A stretch of DNA of 64,000 nucleotides, taken from assembly GCF_002591895.1 (NCBI RefSeq), contig NZ_NISX01000004.1, positions 183,203 through 247,202 of the forward strand. The letters are read 5' to 3'. The position numbers and the translations under genes were made by a program. The notes beneath the pieces were generated by a model, which saw only the letters and a list, made by a program, of their open reading frames with translations, had not been told where the DNA came from and did not search any database. Below are positions 27,047-36,053 of the stretch, piece after piece; position 1 is the first letter of the stretch; each line of letters opens with the position of its first letter. The stretch is from Lacimicrobium alkaliphilum. GTDB taxonomy: Bacteria; Pseudomonadota; Gammaproteobacteria; Enterobacterales; Alteromonadaceae.

Positions 27047-27143
27047 ACCGGAGAAACTGCCACCCACGCTATCTGAAGGAATAATTCGAAGCCGCGCATA
27101 ATAACACGGCGCAGACAATCAAATCACCCTTTTCGAAAACCAT

Positions 27144-27745
27144 AGTAGGTCGGACTTTAGTCCGACAAATATAGCAACGCCCACCATCCCGTCGGATTGA
27201 CGCGATTGTCGGATTGAAATCCGACCTACAACATGGACATAAAATCCGACCTACCACCACGCATCAAACACGTAAGTCGGACTTTAGTCCGACAAATATA
27301 GCAACGCCCACCATCCCGCCGGATTGACACTCATGTCGGATTGAAATCCGACCTACAACATGGACATAAAATCCGACCTACCAACAACGCACTATCCTCG
27401 TAGGTCGGACTTTAGTCCGACAAATATAACAACACCCACCATACCGCCGGATTGACACTCATGTCGGATTGAAATCCGACCTACAACATGGACATAAAAT
27501 CCGACCTACCAACAACGCACTATCCTCGTAGGTCGGACTTTAGTCCGACAAATATAACAACACCCACCATACCGCCGGATTGACACTCATGTCGGATTGA
27601 AATCCGACCTACAACATGGACATAAAATCCGACCTACCAACAACGCACTATCCTCGTAGGTCGGACTTTAGTCCGACAAATATAACAACACCCACCATAC
27701 CGCCGGATTGACACTCATGTCGGATTGAAATCCGACCTACAGAAC
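27144..27745. repeat. tandem REP/BIME array, about 128-bp unit, five copies
   Basis: Units start at 27146, 27273, 27401, 27529 and 27657, with a period of 127-128 bases. Each contains the palindrome GTCGGACTTTAGTCCGAC, a spacer, the palindrome GTCGGATTGAAATCCGAC in the GTAGGT/ACCTAC frame, and a half element AACATGGACATAAAATCCGA. The 27401 and 27529 units appear identical, indicating recent amplification. The array lies upstream of the REP-associated transposase gene at 27836. The rest of this gap (27746-27835) shows one further partial element and the gene's leader. Confidence 0.9.
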
Positions 27746-27835
27746 TCCCGACCTACAATTTAATCTACAGAATGATTCGACCCAACCTCAATTTTTGACT
27801 ACTACTTAATCAAATCCCACGGAAGGTACTCTGCT

Positions 27836-28279
27836 ATGTCATTTAATGCATTGCGCAAAGGACGACACACTATGGAAGGGGGTGAATATCTGATCACCAC
27901 CACGACGCAAAACAGATATCCCTTTTTCACCGACTTCCATTTGACTTCACAGGCTGTCAGTAGCTGGCTGAATGCCACTCCCGATGGATGCGAATGGCTG
28001 TGCTGGGTAATGATGCCTGATCACTTTCATGGGCTGCTAAGACTACGTCATGTACCTCTTGGCAAAGTACTGAAATGCTGCAAAGGGGCATCAGCCAGAC
28101 AAGTCAATCAATGTTTAAACCGGAATGGAAGAGTCTGGCAACCCGCCTATCATGATCGGACCCTGCGTGGTGAAGAAGACCGAATAGATATTGCCCGGTA
28201 TATTGTGGCAAATCCATTAAGAGCGGGATTGGTCAGAAAAATTGGTGACTATCCATTTTGGGATTCGGTCTGGCTGTAG
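27836..28279 (+). CDS. REP-associated tyrosine transposase (RAYT, TnpA-REP)
   Basis: A 147-residue Y1/HUH single-strand transposase of the IS200/IS605-like RAYT group. The HUH motif is DHFHGL (His63, His65) and the candidate catalytic Tyr is Tyr105 in QPAYHDR. YIVANPLRAGLV near residue 122 is the RAYT signature. A strong GGAAGG lies at 27821-27826, nine bases before the ATG. It is flanked on both sides by REP palindromes, and its stop codon TAG (28277-28279) is itself part of the downstream REP (GTAGGTCGG). RAYTs bind and process REP hairpins and are thought to have spread them. All key residues are intact. Confidence 0.9.
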   Translation: MSFNALRKGRHTMEGGEYLITTTTQNRYPFFTDFHLTSQAVSSWLNATPDGCEWLCWVMMPDHFHGLLRLRHVPLGKVLKCCKGASARQVNQCLNRNGRVWQPAYHDRTLRGEEDRIDIARYIVANPLRAGLVRKIGDYPFWDSVWL

Positions 28280-28471
28280 GTCGGACTTTAGTCCGACAAA
28301 TATAACAACACCACCATCCCGTCGGATTGAAATCCGACCTACAACATGGACATAAAATCCGACCTACCACCACGCATCAAACACGTAGGTCGGACTTTAG
28401 TCCGACAAATACAACAATACCCACCATCCCGTCGGATTGACGCTTTTGTCGGATTGAAATCCGACCTACAG
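28276..28471. repeat. REP/BIME array downstream of RAYT
   Basis: Two further units of the same family as 27144-27745, starting at 28276 and about 28385, with GTCGGACTTTAGTCCGAC and GTCGGATTGAAATCCGACCTAC palindromes. The first overlaps the RAYT stop codon. The spacer sequences match the two oldest-looking units upstream (CACCACGCATCAAACACG), so the gene probably sits inside a once-continuous array. Confidence 0.88.
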
Positions 28472-28474
28472 AAT

Positions 28475-29401
28475 CTACGAATATAACGCGTCGAGATCCT
28501 TTAATACCCGCCGGTAATGTTCTCCTTCGGCGTCCAACTGATAACCGCTGGTAATTTGCCTACCGCGGCGCTGCTTCAGCCAGGCCAGCCATTTGCCCGA
28601 CTCTGCCAGCGCCTGATCAACCGCCTGCTGGCAACTTTGCATGCTTAACTCACAACTGCTGATATTGGCGCCTTTAAGGGTATATTCACGGCTGGCAATA
28701 CAATCCGGCACGATGGCCCAGTCTGACAGTGCCATGGCTTCGATACCCGGCAGGTAAAAGCCTTCGGTTTTATTCGGCAGGGTCAGGGTTACCCGGCTTT
28801 CGGCCATAGCCTGATGTACCTGCCGGCGTTCCACAGGTGAGTCATGCAGCACCACCGACAAGCCCTTTTGCTGTGCCCACTGGCAAATATCTCTACCCAG
28901 CTGCGGCTGCTTGGTGGCCAGAATATACAAATCCTGTGTTTTGCGCGCCTTAACCTCAGCCATCTGGTAGCCCATCTTAATGGCAATACAGGGGCCGTTG
29001 GCGTATGGCTCTATGGCCTGCTTTACCGCTTCGGAGACGCACAAACGCACTGCGCGATGCTGTAAAAACCGATGCAAAGGATGCTTAGGGTCACCATGGC
29101 GCACATGCTGAATAAGATTGATTTTCACCTGTTTGGGGTCAAAAAATGGCGCATAGGCCTGCCAGTCCATGCCTGCCAAAAAAGCCACGTCAAAGTTATC
29201 GGGGCGATATTGCTGGCTATACGCTACGCCAGGCAGGTTATCAAACAGTTGCGTATTAATGGCAGATTTGTTTTCCACAAACAGATCCGGCGCAAAACCC
29301 TTAGCCCTGGTGGTATGCAGAAGGTAATCGTGGACTTTCTGATGACCGCCAGTGTACGCGTAATACTGGCGATGAAATGAAATGCTTCGGGTGTGTGTCA
29401 T
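28475..29401 (-). CDS. GT-B type glycosyltransferase
   Basis: A 308-residue protein with a short N-terminal GT-B domain (FHRQYYAYTGGHQKVHDYL; the GGHQK loop is typical of early GT1/GT4 motifs). The C-terminal domain contains LTLPNKTEGFYLPGIEAMA (about 215), an EX7E-like element, then IVPDCIASREY. It probably transfers a sugar from a nucleotide donor. It lies back to back with the sulfotransferase gene at 29513, and the 111-base divergent gap should hold both promoters. Donor and acceptor unknown. Confidence 0.72.
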   Translation of the reverse strand: MTHTRSISFHRQYYAYTGGHQKVHDYLLHTTRAKGFAPDLFVENKSAINTQLFDNLPGVAYSQQYRPDNFDVAFLAGMDWQAYAPFFDPKQVKINLIQHVRHGDPKHPLHRFLQHRAVRLCVSEAVKQAIEPYANGPCIAIKMGYQMAEVKARKTQDLYILATKQPQLGRDICQWAQQKGLSVVLHDSPVERRQVHQAMAESRVTLTLPNKTEGFYLPGIEAMALSDWAIVPDCIASREYTLKGANISSCELSMQSCQQAVDQALAESGKWLAWLKQRRGRQITSGYQLDAEGEHYRRVLKDLDALYS

Positions 29402-29512
29402 GGCCGTAAATCAGATACTCAGGGTCACCTTGCTGAGAACAGGATGACAGCAACAAAAATTGTGGTTATGTTAGCTGGCATTTAAGCAGACTTACACAGG
29501 TGTTGTCCGACT

Positions 29513-30301
29513 TTGGTCAATTTATTTATCCTCGGCGTACAAAAAGCCGGCACCTCAGCACTGGCCAATTTTCTTTCTCAGCACCCGGCGGTATTTGTGC
29601 TCAGGGGCAAAGAAGCACACGCCTTCGACCACCCTCAGTACGCCGCTCAGACAGATAAACAGGCGTTTGTCAGGCGGCAGTTTCAACAGCGTATGCAGGG
29701 CTATCAGAACCAGCCTATTGTCTGTGATGCCACACCGATCACTATCTACAAACAAGGGTTTTTACAGGATTGCGTGGCCTGGAACCCGGATGCCCGCTAT
29801 ATCCTGATATTAAGAGATCCGGTTGAACGGGCCATCTCCCACTACCAGATGTCGCGGGGTAAAGGCGAAGAGCAGCGCTGCATGCTGCTGGCGTTTTTAC
29901 TCGAACCCTGGCGCCTTTGGCGGGCTCACAAAAAGCAAAAGTGGGAATTTGGCTCACCGCTGCGGGCCCAGTCTTACCTCAGCCGCGGGCGCTATACACA
30001 GCAACTACAAAGGCTTTACCGGTTGGTGCCGGCCTCAAAAATACTGGTGCTGGAACAAACTGAGCTGAAACAGGCTCATCGTCAGACTCTGCTGAAAATC
30101 TTTGAATTTCTGGATATTCACCGCCACCCTATTGCCCCGCAAACCGTGTTTGCCACCGAAAAACGCTACCACCACTGGAGTGATCCACTCGCCCTCCTGT
30201 ACGCAAAACTGTACTTTAAACTGAAAGGTGAAACACCAGCGCGCTGGCGGCAGCTTATTCAGCACTATCAGCAGCAGGCTCAGATAACAACTGGTGACTG
30301 A
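29513..30301 (+). CDS. sulfotransferase
   Basis: A 262-residue sulfotransferase with both signature sites: 5'-PSB loop LGVQKAGTSALANFL (residues 6-20) and 3'-PB motif ILILRDPVERAISHYQMS (about 95-112). This is the classical PAPS-dependent glycan sulfotransferase layout. The only suitable start is TTG at 29513; no in-frame ATG precedes the PAPS loop, so either TTG is used or the extreme 5' end is lost. It is the one plus-strand gene in this part of the glycan region and its last 47 bases overlap convergently with the 902-residue gene. Confidence 0.8.
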   Translation: MVNLFILGVQKAGTSALANFLSQHPAVFVLRGKEAHAFDHPQYAAQTDKQAFVRRQFQQRMQGYQNQPIVCDATPITIYKQGFLQDCVAWNPDARYILILRDPVERAISHYQMSRGKGEEQRCMLLAFLLEPWRLWRAHKKQKWEFGSPLRAQSYLSRGRYTQQLQRLYRLVPASKILVLEQTELKQAHRQTLLKIFEFLDIHRHPIAPQTVFATEKRYHHWSDPLALLYAKLYFKLKGETPARWRQLIQHYQQQAQITTGD

Positions 30302-32963
30302 AGGCTAACTGATAACCGTGCGCCATCAGTTTATCGGGAGATAAACTGGCACCAGCCTCAGGGTTATTGACCCAACACATAGAGGTGGGCAATTGTTCTG
30401 CCGGGAGCTGTGCTGACACTGCGGCATCTTCAGCTTGGTGAAGCGGATACAATGGCGGCACAATAAGCTGCTTTGCTGCACTGTGATTGTTATCCAGATA
30501 GCCAGTTAACTGCGGGCACAGCAGATTATACCATTGCTGCAACAGCCACTCAGGTTCTGCGCTGGCCTCTTGGGCGCGTTTATCAGTCTGCTTATGCCAC
30601 CAACCTGTATTTAGTAAGCCCAGCCAGTGTGCCTCAGCTAATAAGCTATCTTGTGGCACTTCAATTTCAGCTTGCTCTGGTGCCCCGGCATCTGTGACCT
30701 TGATCTCAGCCGGTTTTAGTTGCGCGGCTTCACAGTAGTCCCGTACAGGCTGCTGACATTGCTCACTGACAAAAACCACCAGCCGGGCCGCAGGCACCAA
30801 ATGGCTAATCAGCCCCAGCAATGCCTTACCGGCTTCTGCTTCAGTGATCATCACCATCAGCGCCAACCCCGCGCCAACGCAAGAATCACCCGATGACACA
30901 TTTTTCTTACCACGCCAGCCAACAGGCTGGCCAAGCACAAAATCCACCACCTCTGCGGGCCAGATACGGCACCACTGCTGATCAATTTTCTCAGCCAGAC
31001 TCTCTGCTGCCGTTGGGGTCAGACTGACCATAGCCTTTCTCAGCCATTGGCGATTATTACGCAATACAAAAGCGATACGACGGTTATGTAAATCCAGCGC
31101 CTGACCCAGAGCTGGGTTATCCCGGCTCAGGGCAAGAATTTCCTCATAGGGCTGCAGCGGCGGCTGATATTCACTCTGGCCGGCTTGTTCTGAAGGTTGG
31201 TCTGCAGCGTTCTGCTGCGCCATAAACTGGTTAAACCTTGCCCGGCTGCGTTTTACCACCGGCTGATTTGGGGTGAGTTTTTCCGCCTCCAGCAATAATG
31301 ATTCGGCTTTATCTGGCTGACTCAGCTGCAAATAACTGGCCGCCATACGGGCCTTTATCACCGGCATATCAGGCGCCAGGGCCAGCGCTTCTGTCAGTGC
31401 CTGATGGGCCGCCTGATGCTGGCCAATACCAAGGTAAAAATCCCCCAGGCCTACCAGCGTGTCAACACTGTACTCTCTGCGCAGCGCCTTTATCCTGAAA
31501 CACTCGGCCAGTTCATTTTCATCCTGCTGCCCGGCGAGTTGTGCCAGTGCCGTCAGCCCACTGGCCGCATCAACAGAGCGAAATAACAGCAGCTCTGTTA
31601 AGGCCTGGTGCAATGCCGGCCTTTTCAGCCGTTTTAAACCCTGTGACAGCAGCGACCATTCTGTTTGCAGTAAGTGCTCAAACTGCAACTGCCGGGTAAA
31701 CTCCGTTCGCGGATGCAACGAAAACGGATTCGCTTTCTGCAGGTTGTGATCGGGCTTGTTATGCCAGCCGCAGTCATCTTCAGTAAATAACTGCCAGCGC
31801 TCAGTCTGCCAGTGGCCGGCACTGGCATACATGGCCCTGAATTTACTTAAGCGGGTTAAATGCAGATAACCGGCGCCATGGGCCAGTTTTGCCAATGACT
31901 GAAAATAATCTTCAGTGCTCTGGTCATAGGGCCGCCTGAATATCTGTAAAAAAGGCACTTCACTGACAAGGCCCTCGGGTACCCCGGCAATTACACCCAG
32001 GGCCTCATGCCAGCTAAGCCCGGCCAGATTGTACTGCGGGGCTGGTGACTTATCGGCTTCTGGCTGGCCTGGGCCGCCTTTACATTCAATACCCAGCATT
32101 TGCGCCCCGGCAAACACTTTTGGCGGGGCGATATCCGGTGCCTGCGGTGCGGGCACATCGGCCTGTTGTTGCAAGGCCTGCCAAAGAGAATCCAGTGACT
32201 GTTGCTGGCCCTGTGCCAATATCGCCAGCACCGATGGCGATACGCTGTCTGTCATTAACCCCGGTTTAAAAGTATCAGCTTTTAAGCAGATATGTGGCAG
32301 GCCGATTTTACCCGCCACCTGAGTAGCCTGGTGATTGTTAGCCACAAAACCTTCCTGGGCAATCAACAGGCAGTGCTGCGGGTAACGCTGATAAAAATTC
32401 AGCAGGCGCTGATTGCTGGCCTGCCACATGGCAAAAGCCAGCTGTGGCTGCTGCCAGAAGCTGAAATTCACCTTATTGGTGGCCACATCGGCGCGGCCGT
32501 TAACCAGATGGCGGCTGGCCCGGTTAAGCAAAGACTGGGCTGCAGTGGCCCAGTGGCGATACAGCAGAATAAATCGCAGGCTGCCCTGCCCGGCCTCCAG
32601 CCAGTCATTCAGATAAAACAGCGCACGGGGATCTTTTACCCCGGCTAAGGCACCGCCCGGGTGTTTGTCGCTCAGATAGCGGCGGATATAGTTCACCGCC
32701 CACACCGGTTTAATCAGGGGCCTTTGATCGTAAAAGCGCCAGTCTGAGTTATTCAGTGCCAGTAACTGATCGTGCATACGCACCGCCGGCATATCTTCCA
32801 CATGGCCTAAGGGGTTACTGAAACTGGCGCCCATCAGTTCGCCGCCCATATTTACCCCGCCCCGTGCCAGTGATTGGGCCACCAGCGAGGTACCGCTGCG
32901 ATGAAAGCCGGTGCATAAATAAAAGGGGGTATTCGATTGGGATAACTGTTCAGATTCTGACAT
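30255..32963 (-). CDS. large sulfotransferase-TPR protein with unrecognised C-terminal domain
   Basis: A 902-residue protein. The N-terminus is a sulfotransferase-type domain: CTGFHRSGTSLVAQSL (residues 17-32), VKDPRALFYLNDW (about 108) and LLYRHWATAAQSLLNR. The middle (about 440-590) contains TPR-like helices such as LVGLGDFYLGIGQHQAAHQA and YLQLSQPDKAESLLLEAEKL. The last 280 residues are Gln/Ala-rich and resemble no family I recognise, possibly a degenerate glycosyltransferase-like fold. The fusion suggests a sulfotransferase held on a protein-interaction scaffold. Adjacent genes on both sides are also sulfotransferases. Confidence 0.72.
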   Translation of the reverse strand: MSESEQLSQSNTPFYLCTGFHRSGTSLVAQSLARGGVNMGGELMGASFSNPLGHVEDMPAVRMHDQLLALNNSDWRFYDQRPLIKPVWAVNYIRRYLSDKHPGGALAGVKDPRALFYLNDWLEAGQGSLRFILLYRHWATAAQSLLNRASRHLVNGRADVATNKVNFSFWQQPQLAFAMWQASNQRLLNFYQRYPQHCLLIAQEGFVANNHQATQVAGKIGLPHICLKADTFKPGLMTDSVSPSVLAILAQGQQQSLDSLWQALQQQADVPAPQAPDIAPPKVFAGAQMLGIECKGGPGQPEADKSPAPQYNLAGLSWHEALGVIAGVPEGLVSEVPFLQIFRRPYDQSTEDYFQSLAKLAHGAGYLHLTRLSKFRAMYASAGHWQTERWQLFTEDDCGWHNKPDHNLQKANPFSLHPRTEFTRQLQFEHLLQTEWSLLSQGLKRLKRPALHQALTELLLFRSVDAASGLTALAQLAGQQDENELAECFRIKALRREYSVDTLVGLGDFYLGIGQHQAAHQALTEALALAPDMPVIKARMAASYLQLSQPDKAESLLLEAEKLTPNQPVVKRSRARFNQFMAQQNAADQPSEQAGQSEYQPPLQPYEEILALSRDNPALGQALDLHNRRIAFVLRNNRQWLRKAMVSLTPTAAESLAEKIDQQWCRIWPAEVVDFVLGQPVGWRGKKNVSSGDSCVGAGLALMVMITEAEAGKALLGLISHLVPAARLVVFVSEQCQQPVRDYCEAAQLKPAEIKVTDAGAPEQAEIEVPQDSLLAEAHWLGLLNTGWWHKQTDKRAQEASAEPEWLLQQWYNLLCPQLTGYLDNNHSAAKQLIVPPLYPLHQAEDAAVSAQLPAEQLPTSMCWVNNPEAGASLSPDKLMAHGYQLAFSHQLLSEPAADSAE

Positions 32964-33028
32964 AAACTGGCTTTAAATTTTCGTTGGTAGTTGGATTAAA
33001 TTTTACAATCTGAGTATCTGCTTGTGTA

Positions 33029-33853
33029 TCACAGCCCATACTGCTTCAATCGCTGTGCAATATCTTCAGCACTGTAAAGGCCATAATAATCCGCTGCCAG
33101 CAACTCAGCTTTAATACTACCTAGTTCATCTAACACTTCGGGTGCAAACTGCCGATGTTGCGGAGTAAGTGGCTGACGCGAGATAGATGGTAAACCTAAC
33201 GCCTGATCCAGCGCTGCGCCATCGCTGACAAGGATGTCTTCATAACGCAGCACTTTAACCCCGTGCTGATGAAACTGCTGCATAAACCACTGGTAAATCC
33301 GCCACTGGCGGCGAATACGGGAAGGCTCTGCCGCCAACTCTGCCGCCAGTTTTGGGGCAAAGCGCTCACCGGCGGGAATGCGGCCACGGTTAACCGGCAA
33401 ATCCACCGTCAGCCAGGATAGCAACACATCTACCGGATTTCGTACGACGGCAGTAACAGCAAACTCAGCACTAAGCGGACCCAGTAGTGCCGTAAACAGC
33501 GCATTTTGCTTTACCACTAACTGGTAACTGCCGTGAGCACGTTTTGGCAATACCACCTGCCCTCGTCTGGCCACCACCTGACGAATGCCGTCTTGTGTCT
33601 GCTGGCCAACCGGATTCTCAATCTCCAGCCCGCCTTTATCTCCATGCTCAAAAGGCAGACCATTTTCAATCGCATGCTGAAAAACGACTATCTGCTTACG
33701 GATATAATCAAACGCAACATTTGCATCGGCGCCTTTAGCAATAGCCGCAGGGTTAATCGGCTCATGCAGGGCAATCACCTCATCGCGCTGATTTAGCAGC
33801 TTACAGCAAAGGGTGGTGCCTGAGCGGGGGATGCCGGTGATCAGTTGTGTCAT
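33029..33853 (-). CDS. sulfotransferase family protein
   Basis: A 274-residue sulfotransferase-type protein. The PAPS loop LITGIPRSGTTLCCKLL begins at residue 4, and AVVRNPVDVLLSWLTV (about 140) is the probable 3'-phosphate-binding segment. The C-terminal LRYEDIL (about 205) is also typical of this superfamily. It is followed in the operon direction by the 902-residue fusion and preceded by the TPR-sulfotransferase with a 14-base gap. It probably sulfates the same surface glycan. Substrate is not evident. Confidence 0.78.
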   Translation of the reverse strand: MTQLITGIPRSGTTLCCKLLNQRDEVIALHEPINPAAIAKGADANVAFDYIRKQIVVFQHAIENGLPFEHGDKGGLEIENPVGQQTQDGIRQVVARRGQVVLPKRAHGSYQLVVKQNALFTALLGPLSAEFAVTAVVRNPVDVLLSWLTVDLPVNRGRIPAGERFAPKLAAELAAEPSRIRRQWRIYQWFMQQFHQHGVKVLRYEDILVSDGAALDQALGLPSISRQPLTPQHRQFAPEVLDELGSIKAELLAADYYGLYSAEDIAQRLKQYGL

Positions 33854-33867
33854 TTTATTTAGCTAAT

Positions 33868-35580
33868 TCAGATGTCACAGGTGTAACCATATTTTTCAAT
33901 ATAGGGCCGGACGATATCGATATGGGGGGCTATATATTCTTTATAGTTTAACCACCTTTGGGTGGCTGTCTTGTAGATACCCTGACGCACCTGAGAGCCT
34001 GAAGGTGTAGTAATAACCCCTGACTGAGCCCGCCTATTAAAGTTCATATATGAGTCTTTCTCCGCATCAATACCAATAAACTTTAGCACTGACTCAACCT
34101 GACTCTCAAAGTCATTGACAAGATCTTCATACCTTATCTGATATTCATCCCACTCCAGATATTCGCGGAACCCATCATAGAGATCAAACGTATCCTTGTA
34201 GCGTTCAAAACTGGATTTCCAGTCGCTGAAATCCGCCATATGTTGGTTGACATCGAAGTGCTGCATATAACAACTGAGAATGCAATCTAATGGATGTCGC
34301 AAAGCCAGTATAATTTTGGCATCCGGAAACAACTTTTTAATTAGAGGCAGCCTGATCTGGTTAAGCGGATTCTTGTCAATCAGCACATCAAATTGATTTA
34401 AAGATTCATAACGACAGTTTTTCATAACCGAACTAAAATAGCGACTTCGAAGATCATTCAGATAGCCGTCAGAGATATCATGCAAATCTTTCGGGTAGTT
34501 GTAGCCATCAAATATCATTTTCATTTTGATATCATCAAGCATAGGCCTCTCCGGCAATGCGATGATTTTTTCCTGAGAGTCGAGGACATTTTCTAGCAAA
34601 GTCGTACCAGAACGTGGAAAACCTACAAGAAAAAACATCCTGACAGGGGGCGTGTAGGGCTCTGAGGAAAGCTTAAACGAGGAAAACTTACCGTACTCAT
34701 ACAATTCTTCTGACTTCCCACCCTTTAGTTTATATTGCTTAGCAGCAATCGCATTCATCTGAGTAAAGTTCTCAAATGCTTTCCTATATTCCTTACGCCT
34801 GTCATAAATTTTACCTAAAATTTCAAAATAACGCTTCTTAGGGTTTTCATCTTTCAGCTGCTCAGGGCTAAAAGAGGTAAGCAGAGCAAAACTCTTATCA
34901 TCTTTTCCTTCTTTAAACAGTTTGCTCCCCTGAATAACCTTAACAGTGCAGGGGTCTGCCCCCCGCGCTATGGCTTTGTCGATGCTTCTACTGAAATCCA
35001 GTGTTGTAAAAGCCTCAACTCTGGCATAAACACCTAAAATCTCCTGACTGCTCAATTCATACATACGTCCTTCAAACTGACGTAAATAGAAATTTACTTT
35101 TTCAGTATTGGTCTGTGCAATGGCAATATCCATGAGGATATGCATACACTTTAAAGTGCAGGGTTTATATACCAAGAGCCTGGCGCACAGCTCCTCACAC
35201 AATTCATATTCACGGATCTGATAGTAAAGGTTTGCAAGACTAAGCCGCCACATAACACTTTTATCAGGAGGAACAAGAGATATAGCCTTCTCAAGATATT
35301 GCCTTGACTGGGTATACTGTTTAAGCAGCATAGAAGAGGCAAAGAGATCAAAGTATGTCCTAGCTTTTTTCTCCCCATCAGGAGCAAGGGGAAGCGCTTT
35401 AAGAAAAAACTCCTTAGCTCTTACATTCATCTTAAGTGAAACCAAACTCGCCGCCTGAAGCTGCAGTGACAAAAAGCTTTGTTTAGATTTTGACTTATTC
35501 ACTTTTTCAATTATTGAAAGAGCCTGCTTGAATTTTTTTTTCTGGAAGGCCTGTTGTGCCTTGGCAATCTTTTCGTTCAT
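33868..35580 (-). CDS. TPR-sulfotransferase fusion protein
   Basis: A 570-residue protein. Residues 1-290 are tetratricopeptide-like helix pairs (KAQQAFQKKKFKQALSIIEK and later repeats). The C-terminal sulfotransferase domain has FLVGFPRSGTTLLENVL (about 312-328), PERPM, and ILALRHPLDCILSCYMQHF (about 430) as the two PAPS sites, then IRYEDLV. This TPR-sulfotransferase arrangement is widespread in Proteobacteria; the TPR part probably recognises a protein or scaffold. The gene is visibly A/T-richer than its neighbours, which suggests separate acquisition. It starts the minus-strand sulfotransferase run. Confidence 0.83.
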   Translation of the reverse strand: MNEKIAKAQQAFQKKKFKQALSIIEKVNKSKSKQSFLSLQLQAASLVSLKMNVRAKEFFLKALPLAPDGEKKARTYFDLFASSMLLKQYTQSRQYLEKAISLVPPDKSVMWRLSLANLYYQIREYELCEELCARLLVYKPCTLKCMHILMDIAIAQTNTEKVNFYLRQFEGRMYELSSQEILGVYARVEAFTTLDFSRSIDKAIARGADPCTVKVIQGSKLFKEGKDDKSFALLTSFSPEQLKDENPKKRYFEILGKIYDRRKEYRKAFENFTQMNAIAAKQYKLKGGKSEELYEYGKFSSFKLSSEPYTPPVRMFFLVGFPRSGTTLLENVLDSQEKIIALPERPMLDDIKMKMIFDGYNYPKDLHDISDGYLNDLRSRYFSSVMKNCRYESLNQFDVLIDKNPLNQIRLPLIKKLFPDAKIILALRHPLDCILSCYMQHFDVNQHMADFSDWKSSFERYKDTFDLYDGFREYLEWDEYQIRYEDLVNDFESQVESVLKFIGIDAEKDSYMNFNRRAQSGVITTPSGSQVRQGIYKTATQRWLNYKEYIAPHIDIVRPYIEKYGYTCDI

Positions 35581-35990
35581 AGTCTCATAAACTCACTGAG
35601 GCGGGGTTTCAGAGTTCAGACTCCGAAACACCGGCACGATATTCGGCATAGCTGGTATATCAGCACTATTATTCAAAGGAAGAAGCTGGGTCGCAACCGC
35701 AATATCATCTTTATTGGCGCTCGCGTATACTATTGCATTAACCCGGCCTGGCAAACACTCGGATATATCAATCAAATCATCCTATCTTAAGCTGACACTC
35801 ACCTGAGCAGGGGGCCGGTAATAAATTACGCCATAATATTCAAGAGAGGACCTGTGCAGACTTTAAGATTGCCGCAGGAATAATCCTGTCTGTTTATCTT
35901 AAAACTCTAATTCTCACAGAGTTACGATTTAGAGGAATAGTCGCCCTGATGACAAGGTTGCACTTCAGTTTTTTTAATCAATAGCATAAA
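35581..35990. other. intergenic region without recognised gene
   Basis: About 410 bases ahead of the TPR-sulfotransferase start. Short open frames here do not have ribosome-binding sites or recognisable products. It should contain the promoter for the minus-strand sulfotransferase genes, but no convincing -35/-10 pair was identified by eye. Confidence 0.5.
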
Positions 35991-36020
35991 AAAAAGCCTT
36001 CGCTGTTGCGAAGGCTTTTT
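35991..36020 (-). terminator. strong bidirectional Rho-independent terminator
   Basis: A perfect 13-bp stem, AAAAAGCCTTCGC with GCGAAGGCTTTTT, around a TGTT loop. It has T-runs in both directions and lies 34 bases after the stop of the S-layer-like gene. Its strength fits a highly transcribed gene. Confidence 0.93.
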
Positions 36021-36053
36021 ATTTAGCTTAGTACCAAAAACGAATAGCTGTAA

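Noticed and set aside
27144..27745. possible CRISPR array
   Set aside because: The unit is 128 bases with internal palindromes and repeated rather than unique spacers, no cas genes are present, and a RAYT gene is adjacent; it is a REP/BIME array.
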